From the NCBI RefSeq assembly GCF_016909575.1, contig NZ_JAFBGA010000010.1, forward strand, positions 1-64,000: a stretch of 64,000 nucleotides of DNA, read 5' to 3'. This document shows, in pieces, positions 20,901 to 26,483 of the stretch. Positions within the stretch are counted from its first letter, which is position 1, and each line of letters begins with the position of its first letter. Source of the stretch: Streptomyces sp. HB132. GTDB lineage: Bacteria > Actinomycetota > Actinomycetes > Streptomycetales > Streptomycetaceae. The position numbers were made by a program, and so were the translations under genes. A model generated the notes under the pieces. It did no database searches. It saw only the letters and a list, made by a program, of their open reading frames with translations, and was not told the origin of the DNA.

Positions 20901-22184
20901 GACCTCCTCGATCTCGCCGGGGTGGATGTTCTCCCCGCCGCGGATGATGAGTTCCTTGATGCGGCCGGTCACCGTGAAGTAGCCGGCCGCGTCGCGCCGG
21001 GCCAGGTCGCCGGTGCGGTACCAGCCGTGCCGGATCGCTTCGGCGGTGGCCTCGGGCTGGTTGTGGTAGCCGGCCATCACACTGGGCCCGCTCACCCAGA
21101 CCTCGCCCTCGCGTCCCGCGGGGACGTCCTCGCCGGTCTCCGGGTCGACGAGCCGTACTCCGAGACCGGGCACCGGAAGTCCGCAGGAACCCTCGACCCG
21201 GGCGCCGGTCGGCCAGTTGATCGTGATGGAGCCGCAGGTCTCGGTGGATCCGTACGCGTCGAGCAGCGGCGCGCCGAAGGCCTCTTCGAAGGAGCGGCGC
21301 AGCGAAGCCGTGGTGATGGCGCCGCCGACGAGGCACATCCGCAGGTGGGGCGCCTTGAATCCCTGGCGGCGCGCTGCCCGCACCAGGTAGTGGTACATGG
21401 TGGGCACGCCGGCCAGGAAGGTCGCCGAGTCCTCGCGCAGGGCGTCCAGGACCTCCTCGGCCTCGAAGCCGTCCACGATCCGGGCCGTCGCGCCGACCGC
21501 GGTGACGCCCAGCACGCACGCGATGTGGGACAGGCTGTGGAACAGCGGCAGGGGCCACACCACCCGGTCCTCGGAGTTCAGTCCCGGTACGGGTGCGTAG
21601 CAGGCCGCCACCGACCAGAGGCAGTTGCGCTGGGTGGACAGGACGCCCTTGGGCCGGCCCGTGGTCCCCGAGGTGTAGAGCATCCACGCGAGGTCGTCCA
21701 GTCCCAGGTCGTCCCGCGGCCCGACGGCCGGTTCCGTACCCGCGAGCGTCTCGAAGCTCAGCGTCCCCGCGGGCGCGTCGCCCGTGACGACGACCCGCAC
21801 GTCGCTCCGGTCCGCCAGGACCCGCCCCAGCTGATCGGCGTGGGCCGGATCGGTGATGACCACGCGCGCGTTGCTGTCCTCGAGCAGATACGCGAGTTCG
21901 GCGTCGGTGGCACGGGGATTGAACGGCGATCCGATGGCACTGGCCCTGACGACGGCCATGTAGCTCTCGATGACTTCGACACAGTTGCCGAGGAGGATCG
22001 CCACGCAGTCGCCCGGCTGCAGCCTCATCCGTGCGAGGTGACCGGCGATCCTTCCCGAGCGGCGCTCCAGCTCGGCGTAGGTCACGCTACGGCGGGCGTC
22101 CCGGAAGGCCACCTTGTCCCCGAACCGGTCGGCGTGCGCCTTGAGGAGTTCGGGCAGCGGCCGTATCAGTTCGGTACGCAGCAT
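8997..22184 (-). CDS. Ansamycin-type modular PKS: AHBA loading module plus extension modules 1 and 2
   Basis: About 4395 aa. An ATG at 22184 with GGAG 7 bp upstream (product MLRTELIRPLPELLKAHADR) is preferred to the longer frame opening at 22238, because the family starts this way. Domain order with rough residues: acyl-AMP ligase (1-510, YTSGTTGRPKG near 165); a KR-like segment with a broken nucleotide motif (TGADGTAAA) and no catalytic Tyr (830-1000); ACP (1015-1065). Module 1: KS (1070-1500, DTACSSS), AT with GHSQG and YASH, predicting methylmalonyl-CoA, active KR without LDD and with Trp (A-type), ACP (GFDS near 2560). Module 2: KS (2625-3045), AT with HAFH, predicting malonyl-CoA, DH (HQVGGQVLVP), B-type KR with LDD, ACP (near 4265), C-terminal docking helices. 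Predicted chain: AHBA, then a hydroxylated C3 unit with methyl branch, then an alkene-bearing C2 unit. Confidence 0.95.
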   Translation of the reverse strand: MLRTELIRPLPELLKAHADRFGDKVAFRDARRSVTYAELERRSGRIAGHLARMRLQPGDCVAILLGNCVEVIESYMAVVRASAIGSPFNPRATDAELAYLLEDSNARVVITDPAHADQLGRVLADRSDVRVVVTGDAPAGTLSFETLAGTEPAVGPRDDLGLDDLAWMLYTSGTTGRPKGVLSTQRNCLWSVAACYAPVPGLNSEDRVVWPLPLFHSLSHIACVLGVTAVGATARIVDGFEAEEVLDALREDSATFLAGVPTMYHYLVRAARRQGFKAPHLRMCLVGGAITTASLRRSFEEAFGAPLLDAYGSTETCGSITINWPTGARVEGSCGLPVPGLGVRLVDPETGEDVPAGREGEVWVSGPSVMAGYHNQPEATAEAIRHGWYRTGDLARRDAAGYFTVTGRIKELIIRGGENIHPGEIEEVLRGVPGVADVAVVGRPHETLGEVPVACLVPGPEGLDPQALFAACRKELSYYKVPEELYEIARVPRTASGKITRHVLLEQPARLRAAGASHYESLFRLDWIPLPSVPPPPVVPCRWALVGPGTEELTAGLIDQGMLVSQHSGPTALLDAPSATGEAAPDVTVLAPVAGSADDVGVVRELTDHIDAWLADDRFSGGRLLLATGRAVATASDEDIPDLWQAALWGRLRDIQRQHPGRIVLADLDVFDARSGAVLPTLLSGAEPQFAVRSGIALLPRLTRAAAPAPGEREPAPDPRRTVLITGADGTAAAEAARHLVIGHGVRHVLLISEQGPRDRGAVELEAELTRAGARVVLAACDLTERAALADVLTRIKRPLTAVVHTPGAGAGTGDDPLRTAALQALNLHELTLDANLDAFVLHSSAAGLLGAADSPGHGAVAAFLDGLAQNRRAAGHAALSLAWGPSEAYDGDTGTATPAGVGRLTAHDCRAMFDAARTVDHAVLVPMRLDSATLHTDEVPAPLRGVIELTPRAPAPDEAGSAALREQLLAVADNERERVLLELVRAHAARVLDLPEGATVGADRAFKELGFTSVAAVALRGALTGATGLRLSATVAFDHPTPVALARHLRSLLLGDAPAVTSPTPSAVASDEPVAIVAMGCRLPGGITSPEELWQLVELGLDGVTAFPDDRGWDVAALYDPDPDRHGTTYVREGGFLPDAGDFDADFFGISPREALSMDPQQRLILETSWEVFERAGIDPTSLRGENVGVFSGLMHHDYGTDAPEGVEGYIGTGTAGSVVSGRVAYTLGLEGPAITVDTACSSSLVAMHLAAQALRSGECSMALAGGAAVMATPGSFIEFSRQRALAPDSRCKAFAAAADGTSWSEGVGVLLLERLSDAQRNGHRVLALLRGSAINQDGASNGLTAPSGPAQRRVIRQALANARLEGHEVDAVEAHGTGTTLGDPIEAQALLATYGQDRSADRPLWLGSLKSNIGHAQAAAGVAGVIKMVMAMRHGVLPRTLHVDAPSPHVDWTSGAVELLTEARDWPETGRPRRSAVSSFGVSGTNAHVILEHVPETVRGSERDKGGGEGHGPLPLLVSGRGGQALAAQAVRLGEHLATRPRLGLGEVAHALATTRAALEQRAVVVADDLDEARSALDAVAAGRPTKSVVAGTADTEGKVVFVLPGQGSQWAGMGAELLDVSTVFAQHMALCAEALAPHVDWSLSDVVRQVPGAPTLDRVDVVQPVSFAVMVSLAQVWRSHGVEPDGVVGHSQGEIAAACIAGALSLPDAARVVALRSRAIAQHLAGRGGMMSVALSAEEAGRWLDGAPYGARLSLAAVNGPSSVVVAGAPEALDAMAGDLTAEGVRVRRIPVDYASHSAQVERIEADLASALAPIGPRRSDIPFYSTVHNRWMDTRELDADYWYRNLRGTVRMEEAIRALLAQGFGFFVEVSSHPVLVPAVQATAEDAGGGAVTVVGTLRRDDGGTRRLLTSLAGVWVRGLAVNWPTTSSGPGVDLPTYAFRRRRFWLQGSSDRSTHASETPVDPLEASFWKAVDSEDLEALAASLAAGGQDDADGLGAVTDALPVLAAWRRQHRERSAGEAWRYRVTWKRLPGSARDELPGRWLVMTPTASNGPDERTNGVLDGLRTRGSVCVRMEVNAPDTDAGELAARIREEAAQPGGISGVLSLLAFDERAVAGSPAHTAGLAATVALVAALGTSGVDAPLWALTCGAVATGPDNPETSPAQAMVWGLGRVVALEHPHRWGGLVDLPHTLDERALRRLAGALSGTDGEDQLAVRPTGVFARRLTPAPTGGAPAVRPWNPRGTVLVTGGTGGVGAEVARRLASDGAAHLVLTGRRGPQAPGAERLADEIRASGAQVTLSACDVADRDSVRLLLESLPGELTAVVHAAGVGQNSLLADTTPEEFAGVLAGKAAGAAHLDELLGDAALDAFVLMSSNSGVWGGGGQSAYAAANAFLDALAERRRAQGRTATSVAWGAWGGGIGLGARDGASERLRRAGVREMEPATAVSALIRAVENDDTCVSVTHMDWQRFGAAFTMSRPSPLIADVPGVRGTRTDEKEQHDTPRPAGTLAGLTGPGSDRLVLDLVRAQSAAVLGHSGAAAVDATRAFRDQGFDSMTALDLRNRLAAEAGLALPSTIVFDHPSPTALAAHLRGLLLGEQAVTAQAAPGGARDDDPIVIVAMSARLPGGIASPEDLWELVEGGGDAVSDFPTDRGWDVENLFDPDPERTGKSYVRHGSFLYGAGDFDAAFFGISPREALAMDPQQRVLLETAWEVVERAGIDPAALHGSRTGVFVGAMHQDYGTGQSPARRGAEGYFVTGNAASVLSGRVAYTLGLEGPAVTVDTACSSSLVALHMAAQALRSGECDLAMAGGVTVMATPDGFVEFSRQRGLSTDGRCRAFAASADGTGWSEGAGLLLVERLSDARRKGHPVLAVVRGTAINQDGASNGLTAPNGTSQQRVIRQALADAGLTAPEVDVVEAHGTGTTLGDPIEAHAVLAAYGQDRPEGRPLWLGSLKSNIGHTQAAAGVAGVIKMVMAMRHGVLPRTLHVDEPSPHIDWASGAVELLTEARDWPDLNRPRRAGVSSFGISGTNGHVILEQPPVGGPAAPEARRPLPAVPWLLAARTPEALSAQAARLVAVLERPDAPEPADVAYSLTPRSHLEHRAVLVAGDGEDPLPGLRALAHGRSAAPLVQGTHAGGLTAVLFTGQGAQRLGMGRELYDAYPAFAEAFDTVCAELDPRSERPLHSVLLGSDPAPLEQTATAQAALFTVEVALFRLMESWGVRPDAVAGHSVGEIAAAHVAGVLSLADACALVAARGALMQSLPAGGSMIAVAASEDEVLPLLAGLEDRAGIAAVNGPSAVVLSGDEQAVQELAAQFTARGTETRRLRVSHAFHSPLMDPMLDPFRAVVEKLRFEAPRIPVVSTSTPEATGSDVLCDPDHWIDQVRRPVRFHDAVRTLHSQGVDTFLELGPGGVLTAMVQDCLSDVSDTVAAVPTLRRDRPEPQAVVSALAQLHVRGVPVDWAALFEGSGSRRVDLPTYAFQHRRYWLNPAGATPDAAAAGLTDAGHPLLRGTVTLPDSDGVLATGRLSVSTHGWLADHQVGGQVLVPGTALVEAAVRAGDEAGYPVLEELVIETPLVLPDHAAVQLQVAVSAPDATGRRPVGVHSRPADADPDAPWTRHAGGLLAEDVTEPLPLSAEWPPRGAGLVDSQHFYPSMAEAGYVYGPAFRGLRSVWTRGEEIFAEVALPKDHEDDARQFGLHPALLDAALHAASFGALAGMGQGTLLLPFAWTGVTLHASGACALRVKVTPAGPDAFALEATDADGLPVLSVESLVFRPVSADRTHTGPSTYDRLFHLDWPSVPVPEHSDPSQRLEYVDLTDTPAGEGPGRVRDLLGRALHAVRSWLDEERPASERLVVLTRDACLPGTDPAAAAVWGLVRAAQSENPDRIVLADIDAEVCSRSALPRAVASGEAQFAVRAGEARVPRLARVPAETPAEGRPLDPEGTVLITGGTGTLGALVARHLVAEHGVRSLVLVSRSGGDSTGARALDAELTALGAHVTFAACDVADREALAAVLAAIPAERPLTGVVHAAGVLDDGVLTALTPERLDTVLRPKADAAWHLHDLTRDTGPAVFLLFSSASGLLGTPGQANYAASNAYLDALAQYRHTQGLPATSLAWGLWAEASTMTGTLGTAELERGRRGGMDALTSREGMALLDTSLRLGHAKLMPAKLDLRAYGTEADAVPPLLRGLTRATRKSSRGGAFDAARVRTEELTGLDAADLESALLELVRAEAATVLGHGSTGTIDSDQAFKDVGFDSLTAVELRNRLVGATGVRLPATLVFDYPTPLALARCLTERLRPERPATPAAGAQPLMLADELDRLEAAFAHADPDEELRTELMARLSRLEALTSTWGPAGRIDDEDDAFDFDTASDDEIFGLIDKELGSS

Positions 22185-22295
22185 CTCACCACTCCGTCGG
22201 TCGGCGAGGCACCTCGCACGGCCGGTATCCGTTGCCACCCACGGCAGTGGGCGAGTCAGTGCCCAGTGTCGGGCGGGGCCTGTCCCCCGCCGTAC

Positions 22296-22322
22296 CCCTA
22301 GCGGCCCCCTAGGGCATCCCTA
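22296..22322 (-). promoter_or_regulatory. Three phased TAGGG repeats upstream of the AHBA-loading PKS
   Basis: On the plus strand CCCTA occurs at 22296-22300, 22307-22311 and 22318-22322, exactly 11 bp apart, so the copies lie on one face of the helix. The middle one is part of the palindrome CCCTAGGG (22307-22314). The array is 112-138 bp before the PKS start at 22184. Spacing of one helical turn is typical of activator direct repeats, and a pair with the same 11-bp spacing lies upstream of the AHBA synthase gene. The LAL regulator is the obvious candidate ligand, by inference. Confidence 0.5.
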
Positions 22323-22331
22323 ACTCCGCGG

Positions 22332-22397
22332 GGTTCCGGTTTCCCCGGAACCGGGCAGGGCATCCGGTTCCGGGCGCTCCCGGGCCCCCCGGAACCG
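22332..22397 (-). terminator. Tandem hairpins after the oxidoreductase-phosphatase gene
   Basis: Two GC-rich hairpins follow the stop at 22509: arms GGTTCCGG/CCGGAACC at 22332-22339 and 22345-22352 (5-nt loop), and CGGTTCCGGG/CCCGGAACCG at 22365-22374 and 22388-22397. They share the same arm sequence, so alternative pairings are possible. They probably end the AHBA operon before the PKS promoter. The rest of the 324-bp gap (22185-22508) shows only the TAGGG repeats and further GC-rich short palindromes. Confidence 0.55.
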
Positions 22398-22508
22398 ACC
22401 CGGCTCTCCCGGTGCGGGCGCCTTCCCCGGTCCCGTCGGGGGACCGGGAGGAGGCACCCGGCGGCGGGACGAGCCGGCCGTTCCGCACACGGCCGGCCGA
22501 GGGGACGT

Positions 22509-24293
22509 TCAGCCGGCTCCACCCGCCGGCCACAGCGCCAGCAGGTCCCCCGGCTTGTGGAGTACGGCGTCGGGCGACGCGGCAAGCAGCGCGGCCTCGT
22601 CCGTCTCCCCCCACAGCGCCGCCAGTGCGGCGACCCCCGCCCCGTGCGCGCTCTCTATGTCGGTGACCGCGTCCCCGACCATCACCGCGCTGTCGGGCTC
22701 GGCTCCGAGCAGTTCAAGTGCCTTGAGCACGATGTCCGGAGCGGGCTTCGGGTGAGCGATCTCGTCCGACCCGATCACGTGGTCGAAGAGCTCCAGGACT
22801 CCCAGCTGCGACAGCAGTGAACGCGCCCGCGGCCCGCTCTTGCCCGTGGCCACGGCGAGCCGGAATCCCCGCTCCCGCAGTGTGTGCAGCATCTCCGGCA
22901 CCCCGTCGAACATGGGAACCAGGTGAGCCATCCGATAGCTCTCCCTGACGAAGGGCTCCTGCATCGCGAGCGGCAGATCCATGATGCGCATGATGTCGGG
23001 GAAGTACCGGCCCAGATGCCGGTTGTACTCCTCGAACGGCGCCGGCCCTTCGCCCACGACCTCCGCGTAGGCGATGGAGAACGCCTCACGCATCACCTCG
23101 GTGCTGTCCACCAGTACACCGTCGAGGTCGAACACCACCACACTTCTGGGGTGCTCCAGCGTACCCACGGCGGGCGTTTCCCCCGTCAGCCCCGTCATGC
23201 GCCTGTCCATCCGGTACTCCCTGGTCGCGTCGTGGTTCGGAACGGTCTGCCGGGCACTGGCGTAGAGACGCTCGATGACCCCGATGGTCCGGCGTGCGTC
23301 CGCCACGGCCCGCCCGGTCATGCCCGGGTCACCCAGCAACCCGGGCAGTTCGTCGAGCTGCCGGTCGTACTCCGCACCGATCTGCTCGGCTGCCAACGGC
23401 ACCTGCGTCGTCTCACCGTCGACGGTGAACGTCAGGCTGGAGCCCCCCTCGCGGTTGGGGCTGAACCCGAAGGTGCAGCGCAGCGAGGCCACGCCCGCAC
23501 TGCCCTCGACCGTGATCCGCGTGACGTCGCGCGCCTCGTGCGACGCCCAGCTCGCGCGGAGCGCCACGGAGACGCCGTCCTCGGTGAGCAGGAAGCCCCG
23601 GACGGTGTCCTCGACGTCGCCGCCTGCCGCGTTCTTGCCCGCAGTGGGGACACGATCGCGCCAGCCGGCCCGTGCTCCGGACGTGTTGACGAAGTCGTCG
23701 GACACCGCGCCGACCACCTGCGTCACCGCGGCAGGTCCCAGAACCGGCGCGACGCAGTCGAGCAGGTGCCATCCGAGGTCGACCAGTGCGCCGCCACCCG
23801 CAAGCCGGGCCTGCGTGAACCAGCCCCCGGAGTCCGGAACGCCACGCGCCCGTACCCAGGACACGTCGACGTGCCGGACCCGTCCCACGGCCGACACCCG
23901 TTCGTACAACGCCCGGACGTCGGCCCGGTACCGGGCCGCGCTGCCGGCGAGCAGCACCGCGCCTCCGGCGCGTTCCGCCTCCGCGAGCCGGTCGGCCTCG
24001 GCGGAGGTCAGGCACACCGGCTTCTCGAGGAACACGGGTATGCCCCGGGCCAGTAGTTTCTCGGCGATGTCGGCGTGCAGGTGGTTGGGCACGGCTACGA
24101 CCGCGAGGTCGACGGTCCCGGACTCGATCTCCGCGACGTCACCCAGCCGCGGAACCCCCGTGTCCACGGGTCCTGCCACCGGGTCGACCACAGCCACGAC
24201 TTCGAAGGCCGGATGCCCGGTCAGCCGGGGGAGCCAGATCTCCCGGCCCGCCCATCCCATCCCGACCACCACGACACGGACGGGCGCGTTCAC
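22509..24293 (-). CDS. Fused RifL-like oxidoreductase and RifM-like HAD phosphatase for kanosamine/AHBA supply
   Basis: The 594-aa single frame joins two proteins that are separate in the rifamycin cluster. Residues 1-345 are a GFO/IDH/MocA-type NAD(P) oxidoreductase (VVVVGMGWAGREIWLPRL, then the EKPVCL motif), matching RifL, which oxidises UDP-glucose at C3. Residues about 372-590 are a HAD phosphatase matching RifM: motif I VVFDLDGVLVDS, motif II ATGKSG, motif III PKPAPD and motif IV MVGDAVTD. A polar linker of about 25 residues joins them. RifM is proposed to dephosphorylate or hydrolyse a sugar phosphate in kanosamine formation and is needed for AHBA. The GTG start overlaps the AHBA synthase stop by 4 bp, so the two are translationally coupled. 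No frame disruption or internal strong start was seen at the junction. Confidence 0.88.
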   Translation of the reverse strand: MNAPVRVVVVGMGWAGREIWLPRLTGHPAFEVVAVVDPVAGPVDTGVPRLGDVAEIESGTVDLAVVAVPNHLHADIAEKLLARGIPVFLEKPVCLTSAEADRLAEAERAGGAVLLAGSAARYRADVRALYERVSAVGRVRHVDVSWVRARGVPDSGGWFTQARLAGGGALVDLGWHLLDCVAPVLGPAAVTQVVGAVSDDFVNTSGARAGWRDRVPTAGKNAAGGDVEDTVRGFLLTEDGVSVALRASWASHEARDVTRITVEGSAGVASLRCTFGFSPNREGGSSLTFTVDGETTQVPLAAEQIGAEYDRQLDELPGLLGDPGMTGRAVADARRTIGVIERLYASARQTVPNHDATREYRMDRRMTGLTGETPAVGTLEHPRSVVVFDLDGVLVDSTEVMREAFSIAYAEVVGEGPAPFEEYNRHLGRYFPDIMRIMDLPLAMQEPFVRESYRMAHLVPMFDGVPEMLHTLRERGFRLAVATGKSGPRARSLLSQLGVLELFDHVIGSDEIAHPKPAPDIVLKALELLGAEPDSAVMVGDAVTDIESAHGAGVAALAALWGETDEAALLAASPDAVLHKPGDLLALWPAGGAG

Positions 24294-25453
24294 GCCCCGG
24301 CCACGCTCTCGGCGACGACGGCGGCGATGTCGTGCATCTGCTGCTCGGTGCCCAGCAGGGTCCGGTGGTGCAACCAGACGGAGTCCCGGGTGAGCGCCTC
24401 GGAGTTCGGGCAGCGGCGCGCGATGTCCTCCACGGACTCCTCGGGAGCGGCGGACTCCCAGAAACCGTCGCTGCGGTAGATGGCGCGGAAACCGACGAAC
24501 GCCGGGAGCCCACGCTCGATCAGGGTGTCCACGAGCGCGTTGCGACGCTCCTCACCGAGGTCGGGGACCCGGAACATGGCCATGTAGTGCGGATTGCGGT
24601 CGTTGCGCTCGTCCCTGGTCTGGGGTACGACACCGGGGATCTCGGCGAGCAGGCTCGCCAGCAGCGGCCAGCGGTCCTCACGCGTGTCGATCTGCCCCGC
24701 CAGACGCCCCAGTTGGGCCCGCAGGACCGACGCGCTGAACTCGTTCATCCGGAAGTTGGAGCCCGAGGTGTTGTGGAAGTACTTGCGGTCCGTCGGAGGC
24801 CGACCACAGCTGTGCCGCAGGAACGCGCTGTCGTACAGCTCACGGGTCGGGAAGGTCACCGCGCCCCCCTCGCCCGCGGTCATGAGCTTGCCGTTCTGGA
24901 AGCTGAAGGCGGCGACGGAGCCGAGCTCGCCGACCTTCTTCCCCTGCCACTGCGCACCGTGGGCATGCGCCGCGTCCTGCAGGATCGCCACACCCGCGTC
25001 GGCGGTCAGCTTCTCCAGCGCGTCCATGTCGGCGATCTGACCCGCCATGTGGACCGGCATCACGGCCTTGGTCCTGGGTCCCATCGCGGCGGCGACGGCG
25101 GCCGGATCGATGCAGTACGTCTCCAGGTCGACGTCCACCGGAACGGCCACCGCGCCCAGCCGCTGGGCGGCCTGCGAGGAGGAGATGAAAGTGAAGGCGG
25201 GAACGATGACCTCGGAGCCGGGGCCGACTCCGAGCACCTGGAGGGCGAGCTCCAGCGCATGCGTCCCGTTGGTCACCGCGAGGGCGTACGGGGCACCGTG
25301 GTATTCGGCGAACTCCTTCTCGAAGGTGTCGACCTCGCTCCCCCCGATGCGCCACCACTGACCCTGGTCGAGGGCGCGGACCAGTGCGCTCCGCTCCTCG
25401 TCCCCGTACTGCGGCCAGGCGGGGAATTCAAATGACTGCGGCGAAGGACCCAT
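24290..25453 (-). CDS. 3-amino-5-hydroxybenzoate (AHBA) synthase, PLP-dependent, RifK-like
   Basis: The 387-aa protein is closely similar along its length to RifK-type AHBA synthases of the DegT/DnrJ/EryC1 aminotransferase fold: EFPAWPQYGDEERSALVRAL, VTNGTHALELALQVLGVGPG, VPAFTFISSSQAAQRLGAVA and the PLP-lysine region FSFQNGKLMTAGEGGAVTF. The characteristic FLRHSCGRPPTDRKYFH and HHRTLLG blocks are also present. The enzyme aromatises aminoDHS to AHBA, the starter unit. RifK also transaminates 3-keto-UDP-glucose with RifL, and the neighbouring RifL-like domain fits that. It is the first gene of its operon and the right end of the recognisable cluster. The family is a reliable marker of ansamycin or mitomycin pathways. 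Confidence 0.96.
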   Translation of the reverse strand: MGPSPQSFEFPAWPQYGDEERSALVRALDQGQWWRIGGSEVDTFEKEFAEYHGAPYALAVTNGTHALELALQVLGVGPGSEVIVPAFTFISSSQAAQRLGAVAVPVDVDLETYCIDPAAVAAAMGPRTKAVMPVHMAGQIADMDALEKLTADAGVAILQDAAHAHGAQWQGKKVGELGSVAAFSFQNGKLMTAGEGGAVTFPTRELYDSAFLRHSCGRPPTDRKYFHNTSGSNFRMNEFSASVLRAQLGRLAGQIDTREDRWPLLASLLAEIPGVVPQTRDERNDRNPHYMAMFRVPDLGEERRNALVDTLIERGLPAFVGFRAIYRSDGFWESAAPEESVEDIARRCPNSEALTRDSVWLHHRTLLGTEQQMHDIAAVVAESVAGA

Positions 25454-25538
25454 TGACTACACACGCTCCGAGTGAATTGAATCGACCTGGGCCATGAAAC
25501 TAACGCAGCAATGCATTCACCCTTCCCCCTCCTCCTTC

Positions 25539-25554
25539 CCCTACCACCCCCCTA
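25539..25554 (-). promoter_or_regulatory. Paired TAGGG repeats upstream of AHBA synthase
   Basis: CCCTA occurs on the plus strand at 25539-25543 and 25550-25554, again 11 bp apart, 86-101 bp before the AHBA synthase start. This is the same element and spacing as upstream of the PKS at 22184. It is probably a cluster activator site, by inference. The bases between here and the start codon are less GC-rich than the surroundings, as expected for a promoter. Confidence 0.45.
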
Positions 25555-26025
25555 TTCGCGTGCGGGACGACGGATCGTCGCCACGGATACCGGTGCGGGG
25601 GCGATGTGCCTGATGCAGCTGTGAACAGGGCGGGGATACGGTGTGCGGCGCTCTGCCGAGTCGACGACATGCGGATTTCGGGAACGGTTTCGTAAACGGT
25701 GACCAGCCGATACGTCGCCACTTCCGGAACCCCTACGGAAGTCTCACTGATGGTCATTCGGGAGCGCGACAGACCCGATGTTCGGGAATGTGCGGTGCGG
25801 GTTGTCCAAACGGGTCGCGAAGGAACGCCGGCCGGTCGTCATACCGTCGGAGGCGTTCGTGATCGGCGCTGTGGCCGTCTCCACCGAGCAGTCGCCGCAG
25901 TTCATGGCTGTCCGAGCAGCGCAGTGCGTGGGACGCCGCGCGAACCGTCCAGGCCCGCCTTCGGCGAACTCGGCCCGGACCGCGTCCGAGCCGCTCGACG
26001 GCCCCACGGAGCCGCGGCGCGGTGA
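25555..26025. other. Intergenic stretch at cluster edge, no gene recognised
   Basis: About 470 bp between the AHBA promoter and the hydrolase remnant. Short open frames exist on both strands (for example minus-strand 25500-25757) but their products resemble nothing known and lack convincing ribosome sites. The lower local GC near 25640-25790 looks like promoter or remnant DNA. I see no repeat, integrase or tRNA that would mark an insertion site. Confidence 0.5.
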
Positions 26026-26412
26026 CGACGTCGCACCATTCCGCGCGTCGACACCTACCGGCACGCCGTCGCCGAGGACGGCGAGCGCTACCCGCTGTAC
26101 GGCGCCGCCGCAGCCAACATCACGCCCTGCGCCTTCTGGCCGTACACCCCGGCAGAGCCGCCGGTCGCGGTCGACGACGACGGACCGCGCAACGTGCTCC
26201 GCGTGCAGAACCTGCGCGACGCGCCCACACCTCACCTCGGCGGAAAGACGCTGCGCCAGAAATTCGCGGACCGGTCCCGACTGCTGAGCGTCGACGACGG
26301 CGGGCACGGCGTCTACGTCCTCGGCGACACCCCCTGCGCGCTGAACATCACCACGCGCTACCTCGTCGAAGGCCGGATGCCCGACAAGGACACGCTCTGC
26401 CAGGCGAGTTGA
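26026..26412 (+). pseudogene. C-terminal remnant of a secreted tripeptidyl-aminopeptidase-like alpha/beta hydrolase
   Basis: Frame 1 from 26026 to the stop at 26410-26412 reads as the end of a SlpD/TAP-type hydrolase: DTYRHAVAEDGERYPLYGAA, ITPCAFWPY, a substrate-binding TAP-like domain with RVQNLRDAPTPHLGG, and the catalytic His in DDGGHGVYVLGDTPCALN, ending RYLVEGRMPDKDTLC. The upstream two-thirds, including the signal peptide and the nucleophile Ser, are missing and a TGA at 26023 closes the frame, so this is about 128 residues of a protein usually near 500. It lies beside the right edge of the ansamycin cluster and may have been cut when the cluster arrived. A short functional protein is unlikely. 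Confidence 0.75.
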
Positions 26413-26446
26413 TCCCCGTACCGGACCCCCACGGCGCGGGAGCCAA

Positions 26447-26476
26447 GGGGCCCTGCCGACCCGGCGGCAGGGCCCC
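26447..26476. terminator. Bidirectional hairpin between hydrolase remnant and cold-shock gene
   Basis: Perfect 12-bp stem GGGGCCCTGCCG/CGGCAGGGCCCC (26447-26458, 26465-26476) with a 6-nt loop, between convergent reading frames and 7 bp past the cold-shock stop. No clear U-tract, as is common in Streptomyces. Confidence 0.75.
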
Positions 26477-26483
26477 GACCGCC

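Noticed and set aside
22185..22238. Upstream extension of the large PKS from an earlier in-frame start
   Set aside because: The 18 added residues are unlike family N-termini and the ATG at 22184 has a GGAG site 7 bp upstream.
19656..22301. 881-codon plus-strand frame opposite the PKS loading module
   Set aside because: No recognisable domains, Gly/Arg/Val-rich; the minus strand has clear adenylation and KR-like motifs.
22296..22322. SARP-binding heptamer array
   Set aside because: The 11-bp phase resembles SARP sites, but no SARP gene is in the window and a LAL regulator is; kept only as a generic activator-site call.
25500..25757. 85-codon minus-strand frame upstream of AHBA synthase
   Set aside because: No family resemblance; overlaps the presumed promoter and TAGGG repeats and lacks a clear ribosome site.
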